A DNA stretch of 6,214 bases, from assembly GCA_049800095.1 (NCBI GenBank), contig JBARJD010000124.1:1-6214 (forward strand). The letters are read 5' to 3'. The position numbers and the translations under genes were made by a program. This DNA comes from JAKIWV01 sp049800095. Lineage in GTDB: Archaea; Thermoplasmatota; Thermoplasmata; Lutacidiplasmatales; UBA184. The notes under the pieces were generated by a model. That model ran no database searches. It was not told the DNA's origin and saw only the letters and a program-made list of their open reading frames with translations. This document shows positions 1 to 5,304 of the stretch, in pieces (positions within the stretch are counted from its first letter, which is position 1; every line of letters starts with the position of its first letter).

Positions 1-2
1 AC

Positions 3-10
3 CTTAAGTT
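3..10 (+). promoter_or_regulatory. TATA-like element before the first GNAT gene (weak)
   Basis: CTTAAGTT is the only AT-rich block before the ATG at 36, with its centre about 29 nt upstream. That is slightly far for an archaeal TATA box driving a leaderless transcript. It lies at the window edge, so the wider context (BRE, upstream gene) cannot be checked. Confidence 0.2.
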
Positions 11-35
11 GGTTGAGTCGACGACCCGGGCACCG

Positions 36-863
36 ATGCGGAGTTCGGCGCCGTTAGACTCCAGGAGGGAGGAGGGCCTCGCTTCCCTCCGGCGGCGTTG
101 CCACGAGAACTCGATCGAGAGCTACCGCGTGTTCGCTCGGACAACTCCGGGCGGAAGTATCGAGGAGCGGGACGGACTGGTTCTCGCAGACTCTCGAGCC
201 ACAGACAGCATGGGAAACGTCGCCATCGCTACGGTCCCGGTCGACGATCCGGACCGATTGATCTCGGAGGCCGAGGCGTACTTCGCGCCGGATCGGAGAC
301 CGTGGATCCTGTTCGCACTCCCTGAATCGGTTCCCAGGCTGGAGCGCGCGGCCCAACGACGCGAACTCCGGGATGAAGGTTGGTTTCCCGGCCTGCTGCT
401 CGACCCGATACCGTCGATGGTGCCGCCGCTGCCGGACGGCCTGGAGGTCCGGCAGGTCGACACGGTCGACGAACTTCAGACGTTCGAACGCGCGGCGTCT
501 CGGGCGTACGAGGTAGGGTCCGGCCCCGTCTACGAAGGCTGGCTCAACTATCCCGGGTTCTCATTCCATCTGGCGTACTATCATGGGGAGCCCGTCGCCA
601 CCGCCACGCTGGTCGCCTCGCATGGGGTCGCCGGAATTGTCTACGTCGGCACCGTACCGGAGGCCCGCGGTCATGGCTTCGCCCGCGCCGCGGTGTGGTC
701 CGCGATCGAGGCCGGTCACGAACAAGGGTTGGGGGTCAGTGCCTTGTGGGCGACTCCCATGGGTCGCGCCATGTACGAACGAATGGGCTTCCGACCGGTC
801 ACCGACTATCGGATCTGGAGCCCGCCTGAATCTCCGCTCCCCCGAGTCTTTGGGCCCCGGTGA
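36..863 (+). CDS. GNAT family N-acetyltransferase (two-domain type)
   Basis: Predicted acetyl-CoA-dependent N-acetyltransferase of unknown substrate, soluble. From the ATG at 36 it has 275 residues. The C-terminal half carries the GNAT core: a beta4 strand ending in VGTVPEA, then the pyrophosphate-binding motif RGHGFA (R/Q-x-x-G-x-G/A, about residues 211-216), a helix rich in Ala, and the closing strand region MYERMGFRPV. The N-terminal ~120 residues lack that motif but resemble the degenerate GNAT-like first half of tandem GNAT proteins (NxxxxxDPDxLIxxAxxFF-like stretch, then GWFPGLLLDP); that part is inference. The frame is open to the left edge, so a TTG at 9 or a start outside the window is possible. 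I chose the ATG because TTAAGTT at about 4-10 sits roughly 29 nt upstream like a TATA box and no SD is seen. The gene ends 18 nt from the convergent esterase. Family is sure; the substrate cannot be read. Confidence 0.85.
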   Translation: MRSSAPLDSRREEGLASLRRRCHENSIESYRVFARTTPGGSIEERDGLVLADSRATDSMGNVAIATVPVDDPDRLISEAEAYFAPDRRPWILFALPESVPRLERAAQRRELRDEGWFPGLLLDPIPSMVPPLPDGLEVRQVDTVDELQTFERAASRAYEVGSGPVYEGWLNYPGFSFHLAYYHGEPVATATLVASHGVAGIVYVGTVPEARGHGFARAAVWSAIEAGHEQGLGVSALWATPMGRAMYERMGFRPVTDYRIWSPPESPLPRVFGPR

Positions 864-881
864 GGGGCGCCGTCGGCCCGG

Positions 882-1949
882 TCACGCGGCAGGTTCCGCC
901 AGCGCGCGCACCATCTTGGAGTAAAGGGCGGCGTAGCGGGGGGTCCGTGTGAAATGGTTACCCGGGAACTCGTCGTGCAGCACCGGGACGTTGACCCGGC
1001 GGGCCGCGGCAGCGAACATCCGGGCGCCGACATCGAGGTACCACTGGTCGGCGTCCGAGCCGGTCACATGCACAGAACGCATCCCGCGCAACGCCCGCTG
1101 CGCGCGACCATCGGAAATTCGAAGCACGGGGTCGAAGGCCAACCATCGGGCCCACACTTCCGGGAGGAGAGCGCCGGATTCGAGATCGATGGGGAGCTCG
1201 AATGCGCCGGCCTGCCCCGTGCTCGGAGAGTAACAGGAGGCCATCGCGAGCGTGTTGAGGGCAGCCCCCGACGGGTCGAGGGGTCCTTTGAGCGTCGAGG
1301 GGTCGGAAAAGAGCTGATCCATCCACTGGTCCGGACCGCCCGCTTTCCGGAACTCACGGAACGCCCGGGGGAAGTCGGGAAGGTAACAGTAGTCGAACGC
1401 CGCGTCGCCGGCGCTTGACCCGACGGCCTGGAACACTTCGGGGAACTCGATGCCGAGGTGGAGCGCCCCGAATCCACCGCTCGACTGGCCGAGCACCCCC
1501 GTGGAAGCGGTGCGGAACTTCTCCCGGGCCAGGGGCACCACCTCGCGGGCGACATAGTCGGCGTACCGACCTGTGGCCGTCGAGTTGACGTACTGGCTAC
1601 CCCCGAGCGACGTGAGGCAGTCCGGCGCGACCAGTACCGCTTCCGGACATTCCCCCGACCGGATCATACGGTCCAGCAGCTGGACTAACGACTCTTGGAA
1701 GGGCCCCCGGCGCTGGAACTCCATCCAACCGGCTCCGGTGAATCCGGGCAGGTGCACGAGAAGCGGGATGCCTTCGGTCCGACCGGAGGGTGGAACATAG
1801 TACGCCAGATCTCGGATATGGGGGTCGTCCCACGGATTCCCCTTCAGGATGGCGCTCTCAAGCGAGACCTGACCGGTGCTCCCCTTGATCGGCGGCGGGA
1901 ACGAAGTCGGGCCCCGACGCTCAACGGGCGGCCGATGGAACGGGCTCAC
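882..1949 (-). CDS. Alpha/beta-hydrolase, PF00756-type esterase
   Basis: Predicted serine carboxylester hydrolase of the esterase-D/enterochelin-esterase-like fold, 355 residues from the GTG at 1949. The family core starts at about residue 28 (ILKGNPWDD, then LAYYVPPSG). It continues with the strand and oxyanion region LLVHLPGFTGAGW (about 64-76), the conserved GGSQYVNSTATGRY block (about 116-129) and the nucleophile elbow GQSSGGFG with Ser156. The CYLPDFPRA and WARWLAFDP signatures follow, then the likely acid Asp301 in SDADQW and His332 in FPGNHF, so the catalytic triad looks complete. No signal peptide or membrane segment is evident, so it is probably cytoplasmic. The frame stays open to 2264, but residues upstream of the GTG are unlike the family and no other in-frame start lies between 1949 and the TATA-like element near 2033. 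GGAGAAGG precedes the GTG at SD distance. Substrate unknown. Confidence 0.88.
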   Translation of the reverse strand: MSPFHRPPVERRGPTSFPPPIKGSTGQVSLESAILKGNPWDDPHIRDLAYYVPPSGRTEGIPLLVHLPGFTGAGWMEFQRRGPFQESLVQLLDRMIRSGECPEAVLVAPDCLTSLGGSQYVNSTATGRYADYVAREVVPLAREKFRTASTGVLGQSSGGFGALHLGIEFPEVFQAVGSSAGDAAFDYCYLPDFPRAFREFRKAGGPDQWMDQLFSDPSTLKGPLDPSGAALNTLAMASCYSPSTGQAGAFELPIDLESGALLPEVWARWLAFDPVLRISDGRAQRALRGMRSVHVTGSDADQWYLDVGARMFAAAARRVNVPVLHDEFPGNHFTRTPRYAALYSKMVRALAEPAA

Positions 1950-1999
1950 GGGCGCCTTCTCCGATCCACGGAGGCGCCGACGGGCTGGGACGACAACAT
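1946..1999 (-). CDS. Possible 17-codon leader ORF overlapping the esterase start
   Basis: An ATG at 1999 opens a 17-codon frame (MLSSQPVGASVDRRRRP). Its TGA overlaps the esterase GTG in the arrangement GTGA, the typical geometry of translational coupling. A TATA-like block (2029-2038) lies 30-39 nt upstream of the ATG, so a nearly leaderless transcript could start close to it. The peptide ends in four arginines and a proline, which could slow ribosomes and so influence esterase translation. Seen directly: the frame, overlap and spacing. Inferred: that it is translated. A frame this short arises easily by chance in GC-rich DNA. Confidence 0.25.
   Translation of the reverse strand: MLSSQPVGASVDRRRRP
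1955..1962 (-). promoter_or_regulatory. Ribosome binding site supporting the GTG start of the esterase
   Basis: On the minus strand GGAGAAGG lies just before the GTG at 1949, with 9 nt between GGAG and the start codon. It decides between this start and the longer open frame, and it is unusual here because other lead genes in the window lack an SD. Confidence 0.45.
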
Positions 2000-2026
2000 G
2001 ACCTCGGGAAGTGAGAAATGAGGGGG

Positions 2027-2038
2027 CCTTTACTCTAA
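2027..2038 (-). promoter_or_regulatory. TATA-like element for the esterase transcript
   Basis: The minus strand reads TTAGAGTAAAGG, one of the two AT-rich blocks in the 163-nt gap between the divergent esterases. With the usual archaeal spacing of 26-27 nt it would place the transcript start near 2007, a few nt before the ATG at 1999 and about 57 nt before the esterase GTG. The match to a TATA consensus is only fair. Confidence 0.3.
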
Positions 2039-2080
2039 CCCAAGGCGCGTGACATCCCGACTGCGACGCGGCACGCCAGC

Positions 2081-2090
2081 AGAAATATCC
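2081..2090 (+). promoter_or_regulatory. TATA box of the HSL-family esterase (leaderless)
   Basis: AGAAATATCC stands out in GC-rich surroundings; the AAATAT core is centred about 27 nt before the GTG at 2113. That is the spacing expected of an archaeal TATA box with transcription starting at or next to the start codon. No convincing SD lies before the GTG, which fits. This is the clearest promoter in the window. Confidence 0.5.
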
Positions 2091-2112
2091 CACCCGCCGC
2101 GATGGGGCGACC

Positions 2113-3063
2113 GTGCCTCTCCATCCCAAGTTACGGGAGCAGATCGACCACGAGACCGCGGCGTTTCCGGACCTGACCCGGCTACCAGTGCCGGAAGGGC
2201 GCCAAGTGGTCCGGGCCATGGCGTCGGAGACCGACCGACTGGCCGGTTCTCCACCCGAGCTCAACCGCGTCGAGGATCACTCGATAGCGCTCCCCTCGTA
2301 CCGTTTGCGAGTGCGACTGTACTTCCCGAAGGAAGCCGCCTCTCCCAGTCCGGTGCTCGTCTACCTCCATGGCGGAGGTTGGGTGTTCGGCGATCTCGAG
2401 ACCCACGACAGCATTTGCCGGGAGCTCGCCGCCCGTTCCCGCGCCGTGGTGGCGAGCGTCGACTACCGCCGGTCGCCCGAGGAAAAGTTTCCAGCAGCGA
2501 TCGAGGATGGCTACGCCGCATTGCGCTGGCTCGCCCAACCCGAGACGGCCCGGCGATTCGACCTTCGTCCAGACCGCATCGCCATCGGCGGAGACAGCGC
2601 CGGAGGGAACATGGCTGCCGTCCTGGCCGTACTCACCCACTATCGACGCGGGCCCCCGCTGGCCGGACAGGTGTTGATCTGCCCGGTCACGGCGTACTAT
2701 CCAGACACCCCCTCGTACACCGCCAATGCGGTCGGGTTCGGCTTCGAAGCCGTGTTCATGCCCTGGATGTGGGACCAATACCTCGCGTCGCCCCGGCAAG
2801 CAGAAGACTACCGCGTCGCGCCGCTGCGGACCCCGGACCTCTCGCGCGTGGCGCCCGCCCTCGTGATCACCGCGGAGTATGACCTGCTGCGGGACGAGGG
2901 AGAGATGTTCGCCGACCGGCTCAGTCAATCCGGAGTACCGACCCGTGCGACCCGGTACAACGGCATGGTCCACGGATTTCTAGACTATCGGGGAGTCGTG
3001 CAGGAAGGCTGGGACGCGATCGAGGAGATCGCCGGGTCGCTTCGTCGCTGGTTCAAAGTGTAG
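2113..3063 (+). CDS. Alpha/beta-hydrolase, hormone-sensitive-lipase (family IV) esterase
   Basis: Predicted carboxylesterase acting on short to medium acyl esters, 316 residues, the normal length for family IV. The N-terminal cap region starts with MPLHPKLREQ, as in typical members, supporting the GTG at 2113. The oxyanion-hole motif HGGGW is at 86-90. The VDYRRSPEEKFPAAIEDGYAALRWL region follows in the shape VDYR-x-x-PE-x-x-FPAA at about 117-130. The nucleophile motif GDSAGGN has Ser162, the acid is Asp257 in AEYDLLRDEG, and His287 lies in MVHGF. The triad is complete and no signal peptide is seen. Archaeal and bacterial homologues hydrolyse p-nitrophenyl esters in vitro; the natural substrate is rarely known. 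It is divergent from the PF00756-type esterase, to which it is not closely related, and convergent with msrA with a 16-nt gap. It appears monocistronic. Confidence 0.93.
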   Translation: MPLHPKLREQIDHETAAFPDLTRLPVPEGRQVVRAMASETDRLAGSPPELNRVEDHSIALPSYRLRVRLYFPKEAASPSPVLVYLHGGGWVFGDLETHDSICRELAARSRAVVASVDYRRSPEEKFPAAIEDGYAALRWLAQPETARRFDLRPDRIAIGGDSAGGNMAAVLAVLTHYRRGPPLAGQVLICPVTAYYPDTPSYTANAVGFGFEAVFMPWMWDQYLASPRQAEDYRVAPLRTPDLSRVAPALVITAEYDLLRDEGEMFADRLSQSGVPTRATRYNGMVHGFLDYRGVVQEGWDAIEEIAGSLRRWFKV

Positions 3064-3077
3064 CGGAGCGACCTCCG
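3064..3077. terminator. Short hairpin in the convergent gap between esterase and msrA
   Basis: CGGAG, a four-base loop CGAC, then CTCCG form a perfect 5-bp stem that fills most of the 16-nt gap between two converging stop codons. The position suits a bidirectional transcription stop, but there is no T-tract on either side, so it is not a standard terminator of either domain. Confidence 0.3.
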
Positions 3078-3079
3078 GC

Positions 3080-3649
3080 TCAGGCGGTGAGACGCTCCAC
3101 GAACTGTTTCCGGAACTTGGTCACCTTGGGCTCGATCACCATCTGGCAGTACGATTGGCTCGGGTTCCGACGGAAGTAATCCCGGTGATACTCCTCCGCC
3201 GGGTAGAACGCCTGGAAGGGCGCTAGCTCGGTCACAATCGTTCCCTTCCAAAGCCGATCCGCTATGATTTCCTTCACGACGTCCTGTGCGGTCCGCAGTT
3301 GCTGCGGAGAGTGGTAGAACACCACGGAGCGGTACTGCGTCCCCACGTCGTGGCCCTGGCGGTCCAAGGTTGTCGGGTCGTGCGTCGAAAAGAACACGAG
3401 CAAGAGGTCATGGAACGAGACCACGGATGAATCAAAGACCACCTGGATCGCCTCGGCGTGGCCAGTCCGGCCGGTGCACACCTGCTCGTAGGACGGACTC
3501 ACCATCGATCCTCCCGAATACCCCGGCAGCACGCTCGACACGCCCCGAAGCTGGGAGAAGATCGCTTCCGTGCACCAGAAACATCCCCCCGCGAGGGTCG
3601 CGGTCTCTCGCGCGTTGCCGGACACGGGCTCAGAGCTCGAACTCGCCAT
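3080..3649 (-). CDS. msrA: Peptide methionine-S-sulfoxide reductase MsrA
   Basis: Reduces the S-diastereomer of methionine sulfoxide, free or in proteins, back to methionine, repairing oxidative damage in the cytoplasm; thioredoxin or a similar donor usually recycles it. The 189-residue length is normal. The catalytic motif GGCFWC is at 21-26 with nucleophile Cys23. Further family blocks are GYSGG (43-47), VCTGRTGHAEAI with Glu66, HDPTTLDRQGHDVGTQYRS (90-108, with Asp101 and Tyr106) and EEYHRDYF (152-159). The C-terminal YCQMVIEPK (167-175) holds Cys168. Cys26 and Cys168 are candidate resolving cysteines, but which one acts cannot be read. The ATG at 3649 is the first start after an in-frame TGA only six codons upstream; GGGGG 12-16 nt before it could be a poor SD. 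No MsrB or thioredoxin gene is adjacent. Family assignment is near certain. Confidence 0.97.
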   Translation of the reverse strand: MASSSSEPVSGNARETATLAGGCFWCTEAIFSQLRGVSSVLPGYSGGSMVSPSYEQVCTGRTGHAEAIQVVFDSSVVSFHDLLLVFFSTHDPTTLDRQGHDVGTQYRSVVFYHSPQQLRTAQDVVKEIIADRLWKGTIVTELAPFQAFYPAEEYHRDYFRRNPSQSYCQMVIEPKVTKFRKQFVERLTA

Positions 3650-3966
3650 AGGCGTACGGCCCCCTCAGTCGCGCGGGGCCCATCAAGCTTCGCGGTAACT
3701 CACGCCTCTTCGAAGGCGCCCTAAGGCTCACGGAATCCTTGGCCTGGAACTGGGCGGACGCCCGGCCAGGCGTTGGATGAGGGGACATTGGCACGTGTCC
3801 ACAACCGGCTCGTGTCGCTGAAGTGACGAGCGCACGAATCATCGCGGCGGAACGGGTCGCCGCCGTCGTGGCCCCTTGTTACCCACGACAGGTCCAGGGC
3901 GAGATATGCAAGGAGACCGGCCTACACCTGCCCGGGAGCCTGCCCGGAATCTACTGTCGACCGGTC
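3650..3966. other. 317-nt stretch without a convincing gene, upstream of msrA
   Basis: I see no credible protein or tRNA here. The longest minus-strand frame (about 70 codons, starting at 3842) overlaps the msrA start in another frame and shows no domain. The stretch contains four short perfect stems: CGCCT/AGGCG at 3703-3718, GGACA/TGTCC at 3783-3800, GCTCGT/ACGAGC at 3808-3831 and CGGCGG/CCGCCG at 3845-3865. There is also an 8-nt direct repeat CTGCCCGG at 3929 and 3940. Stems of this size occur by chance in GC-rich DNA, but four within 165 nt, downstream of a minus-strand TATA-like element, allow a structured leader of msrA or a small RNA. Confidence 0.4.
3903..3911 (-). promoter_or_regulatory. 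Possible TATA-like element far upstream of msrA
   Basis: The minus strand reads TGCATATCT, the most TATA-like run in this intergenic stretch. If used, transcription would begin near 3879 and cross about 230 nt with four small stems before the msrA ATG. It could equally be a chance match; no closer msrA promoter is clear. Confidence 0.2.
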
Positions 3967-4695
3967 TCACTCGTCGTCTCGACGACGCCGGGTGGCTCGA
4001 GGTGCCTCATCCTCGTCGTTGTCTCCCCGGCTCTCCCGTCGGCGGAAGGGAGGACCCCGAGAACGGAAGCGTGGCGGTGGAGCCCCGCGGTCGCCGCCGC
4101 CTCGTCCCCAACCGCCACTGCTGCGGGGCCGAGGAGCGTACCCTCCGCGCTGGCTCGGTCGGCCGCCCCGTCCGCGGCCCCCATCGTCCCGCCGGGGCGG
4201 GAGAGTGAACTGGTTCCCGCAGGAAGCGCAGCTGCCGGTAACAAGCCCCTCCGGGTTCGTCGTGAATTGAAGTGGCCCACCGCAGTTGCGGCAGGGTCGC
4301 GCCCTTGGACGCTCCGATCCGCCTCGTTCCTCGCTGCGGTAACTGCCTCGGCTGGGAGAGCGCCGGTACGGCCGGTCCGTGTCCGACTGGAGGACAAATT
4401 GGAACGAGGAACTGCATCCGGAGCAAACGGCTGCGAGACCACCGGGCGACGCCGTGATCTCGAGCGGGGCGCCGCAGAGGCTGCACGGGGGACTCACGGA
4501 GGACTCCGGCTCATCCGACGTGTCGTCGGAGTCAGAAGCGGCTTTCGAGGGGCGAGCGGTACCTCGGCCAGCTTCCACGACCCCTTCTAACATCGTAAAG
4601 GAGTGCCCGCATCCGGCACAGGAGCCCGTCAGCAGTTGGGCGGGCTGCGTCGCGAACTCCATCGGAGAACCACAATCGGGGCACGTGTTGGACAC
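3967..4695 (-). CDS. Triple zinc-ribbon protein with Arg/Gly-rich (RGG) tail
   Basis: Function unknown; I do not recognise a named family. From the GTG at 4695 it has 242 residues. Three similar C4 zinc ribbons of about 30 residues are visible: Cys5/8/26/29, Cys71/74/91/94 and Cys135/138/156/159, each in the shape CxxCGxPxxF...(16-17 between pairs)...CxxC-x3-F. Ribbons 1 and 3 share TGSCAxCGxxFT; ribbon 2 is more diverged. They are separated by low-complexity linkers, first acidic/Ser (SDSDDTSDEPESS), then Arg/Ser/Gly-rich. From about residue 168 the tail is RG/RGG-rich (GRGRGG, QRGGY, WGRGGG) and ends in a mixed-charge segment with DNDEDE and RRRRDDE. This suggests a largely disordered, nucleic-acid-binding protein, by analogy with RGG proteins. 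A TTG at 4713 would add six residues; GTG is preferred because Cys5 then follows immediately. It is divergent from the SRPBCC gene. Confidence 0.82.
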   Translation of the reverse strand: MSNTCPDCGSPMEFATQPAQLLTGSCAGCGHSFTMLEGVVEAGRGTARPSKAASDSDDTSDEPESSVSPPCSLCGAPLEITASPGGLAAVCSGCSSSFQFVLQSDTDRPYRRSPSRGSYRSEERGGSERPRARPCRNCGGPLQFTTNPEGLVTGSCASCGNQFTLPPRRDDGGRGRGGRPSQRGGYAPRPRSSGGWGRGGGDRGAPPPRFRSRGPPFRRRESRGDNDEDEAPRATRRRRDDE

Positions 4696-4729
4696 AGGAC
4701 ACCGGCCGAGCAAAGCCGGCGACCCCTCA

Positions 4730-4737
4730 TTAGATAA
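4730..4737 (-). promoter_or_regulatory. TATA-like element of the zinc-ribbon gene
   Basis: The minus strand reads TTATCTAA in a GC-rich context (GGG before it, GAGGGG shortly after). Its centre is about 38 nt from the GTG at 4695, predicting a transcript start near 4707 and a leader of about 12 nt. A CCGGC/GCCGG stem (4702-4719) lies between element and start codon. No SD is visible. Confidence 0.42.
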
Positions 4738-4773
4738 CCCGTCCGTTCCGGACCGTGTTCGCCGTTAGCTCGG

Positions 4774-4783
4774 CACATATCGG
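4774..4783 (+). promoter_or_regulatory. Possible TATA-like element of the SRPBCC-GNAT operon
   Basis: CACATATCGG has an ATAT core centred about 26 nt before position 4805. A start there would give a leader of about 38 nt that contains the whole inverted repeat at 4817-4840 and excludes the alternative ATG at 4792. Only a four-base AT core supports it. Confidence 0.3.
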
Positions 4784-4816
4784 GGAAACCGATGGCGACC
4801 GCACCGCAAGGTAGAT

Positions 4817-4840
4817 GGGCGGGGGAAAGTTCCCCCGCCC
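4817..4840. repeat. Perfect 11-bp GC-rich inverted repeat just before the SRPBCC start codon
   Basis: The arms GGGCGGGGGAA (4817-4827) and TTCCCCCGCCC (4830-4840) are perfect complements separated by AG. The repeat ends 2 nt before the ATG at 4843. As RNA it would fold into a 9-bp all-GC stem with loop AAAGTT, burying any SD and crowding the start codon. As DNA it is a symmetric site suited to a dimeric regulator. It is the longest perfect inverted repeat I found in the window. No T-tract follows, so a terminator is unlikely. Confidence 0.75.
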
Positions 4841-4842
4841 GA

Positions 4843-5253
4843 ATGAAGACGCGGACAATCCGCCAGACGGTTCTCTTGCCGGCCCCGCCGATGATGGTCT
4901 ATCAAACGTTGCTGACGTCAAAAGGCCACTCAGGATTCTCGGGTGCCCGTGCACGGATTAGCCCGAAGGTTGGTACGACTTTCACGGTCTGGGGCGGGTA
5001 TATCCACGGCAAGAACCTTGAACTGGTTCCGGGAAAGAAGATCGTCCAGAGCTGGAGGCCCTCGGAAGAGACCTGGCCCGAGGACTACTACTCGACAGTC
5101 TCCTACACTTTGAAGCCCACCAAGGGCGGGACCCGCGTCACGTTCGTCCATTCGGGGGTCCTCTCGGACCATGCCGGTCACTTGTCGTCTGGCTGGAAAG
5201 AATCGTACTGGGTCCCTCTCAAGGCGTATTTCGTGAAGAACGACCGTGCCTAA
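4843..5253 (+). CDS. SRPBCC / AHSA1-like domain protein
   Basis: Small soluble protein of the SRPBCC (START/Bet v1-like) superfamily, AHSA1 branch. Such proteins form a helix-grip cavity for hydrophobic ligands; most stand-alone prokaryotic members have no known function. From the ATG at 4843 it has 136 residues, normal for a single domain. Signatures in order: strand TRTIRQTVLLPAPPMMVYQTL (about 3-23, in the family's usual A-x-x-VY-x-x-L form), GTTFTVWGGYIHGKNLELVPGKKIV (start about 44), the SWRPSEETWPE block (70-80), the strand YSTVSYTL (83-90), GGTRVTFVHSGV (95-106) and the closing helix GWKESYWVPLKAYF (117-130). An in-frame ATG at 4792 would add 17 residues unlike the family and place the inverted repeat inside the coding region, so I prefer 4843. 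The GNAT gene follows after 51 nt, probably co-transcribed. Confidence 0.88.
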   Translation: MKTRTIRQTVLLPAPPMMVYQTLLTSKGHSGFSGARARISPKVGTTFTVWGGYIHGKNLELVPGKKIVQSWRPSEETWPEDYYSTVSYTLKPTKGGTRVTFVHSGVLSDHAGHLSSGWKESYWVPLKAYFVKNDRA

Positions 5254-5293
5254 TCGGCCGTCCAGTCCGAGCCCTCACCGGCGGGTCGTCAAC

Positions 5294-5298
5294 GGAGG
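5294..5298 (+). promoter_or_regulatory. Shine-Dalgarno of the distal GNAT gene
   Basis: GGAGG lies 6 nt before the GTG at 5305. It fixes that start, since no other start codon occurs in frame between the SRPBCC stop and 5305, and it supports reading the gene as an internal operon member. Confidence 0.7.
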
Positions 5299-5304
5299 GA
5301 GCGC

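Noticed and set aside
865..879. GGGC/GCCC stem in the convergent gap between GNAT and esterase
   Set aside because: Only four base pairs with a 7-nt loop and no T-tract; expected by chance at this GC content.
1950..2264. N-terminal extension of the esterase by 105 residues
   Set aside because: The extension overlaps the coding start of the divergent HSL esterase, is unlike the family, and crosses both promoter-like elements. The GTG at 1949 with an SD fits better.
2049..2882. 277-codon plus-strand frame overlapping the HSL esterase
   Set aside because: It is a shifted-frame shadow rich in Arg, Pro and Gly with no motif; the overlapping frame carries a complete esterase triad.
3630..3842. 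70-codon minus-strand frame overlapping the msrA start
   Set aside because: No recognisable domain, no SD, no promoter at the right distance, and it runs into msrA in another frame.
3929..3947. Direct repeat CTGCCCGG as the start of a repeat array
   Set aside because: Only two 8-nt copies with no regular continuation; not a CRISPR or tandem array.
3823..4590. 255-codon plus-strand open frame opposite the zinc-ribbon gene
   Set aside because: It is the antisense of the cysteine-patterned gene, has low-complexity Ala/Arg/Ser composition and no domain. Long antisense frames are common in GC-rich DNA, especially opposite RG-rich codons.
4702..4719. CCGGC/GCCGG hairpin near the zinc-ribbon start
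   Set aside because: Five base pairs with an 8-nt loop, and probably only partly inside the transcript; too weak to call a regulatory structure.
4792..4842. Upstream in-frame ATG giving a 153-residue SRPBCC protein
   Set aside because: The extra 17 residues do not resemble the family N-terminus and would be encoded partly by the inverted repeat. The best promoter candidate would start transcription downstream of this ATG.
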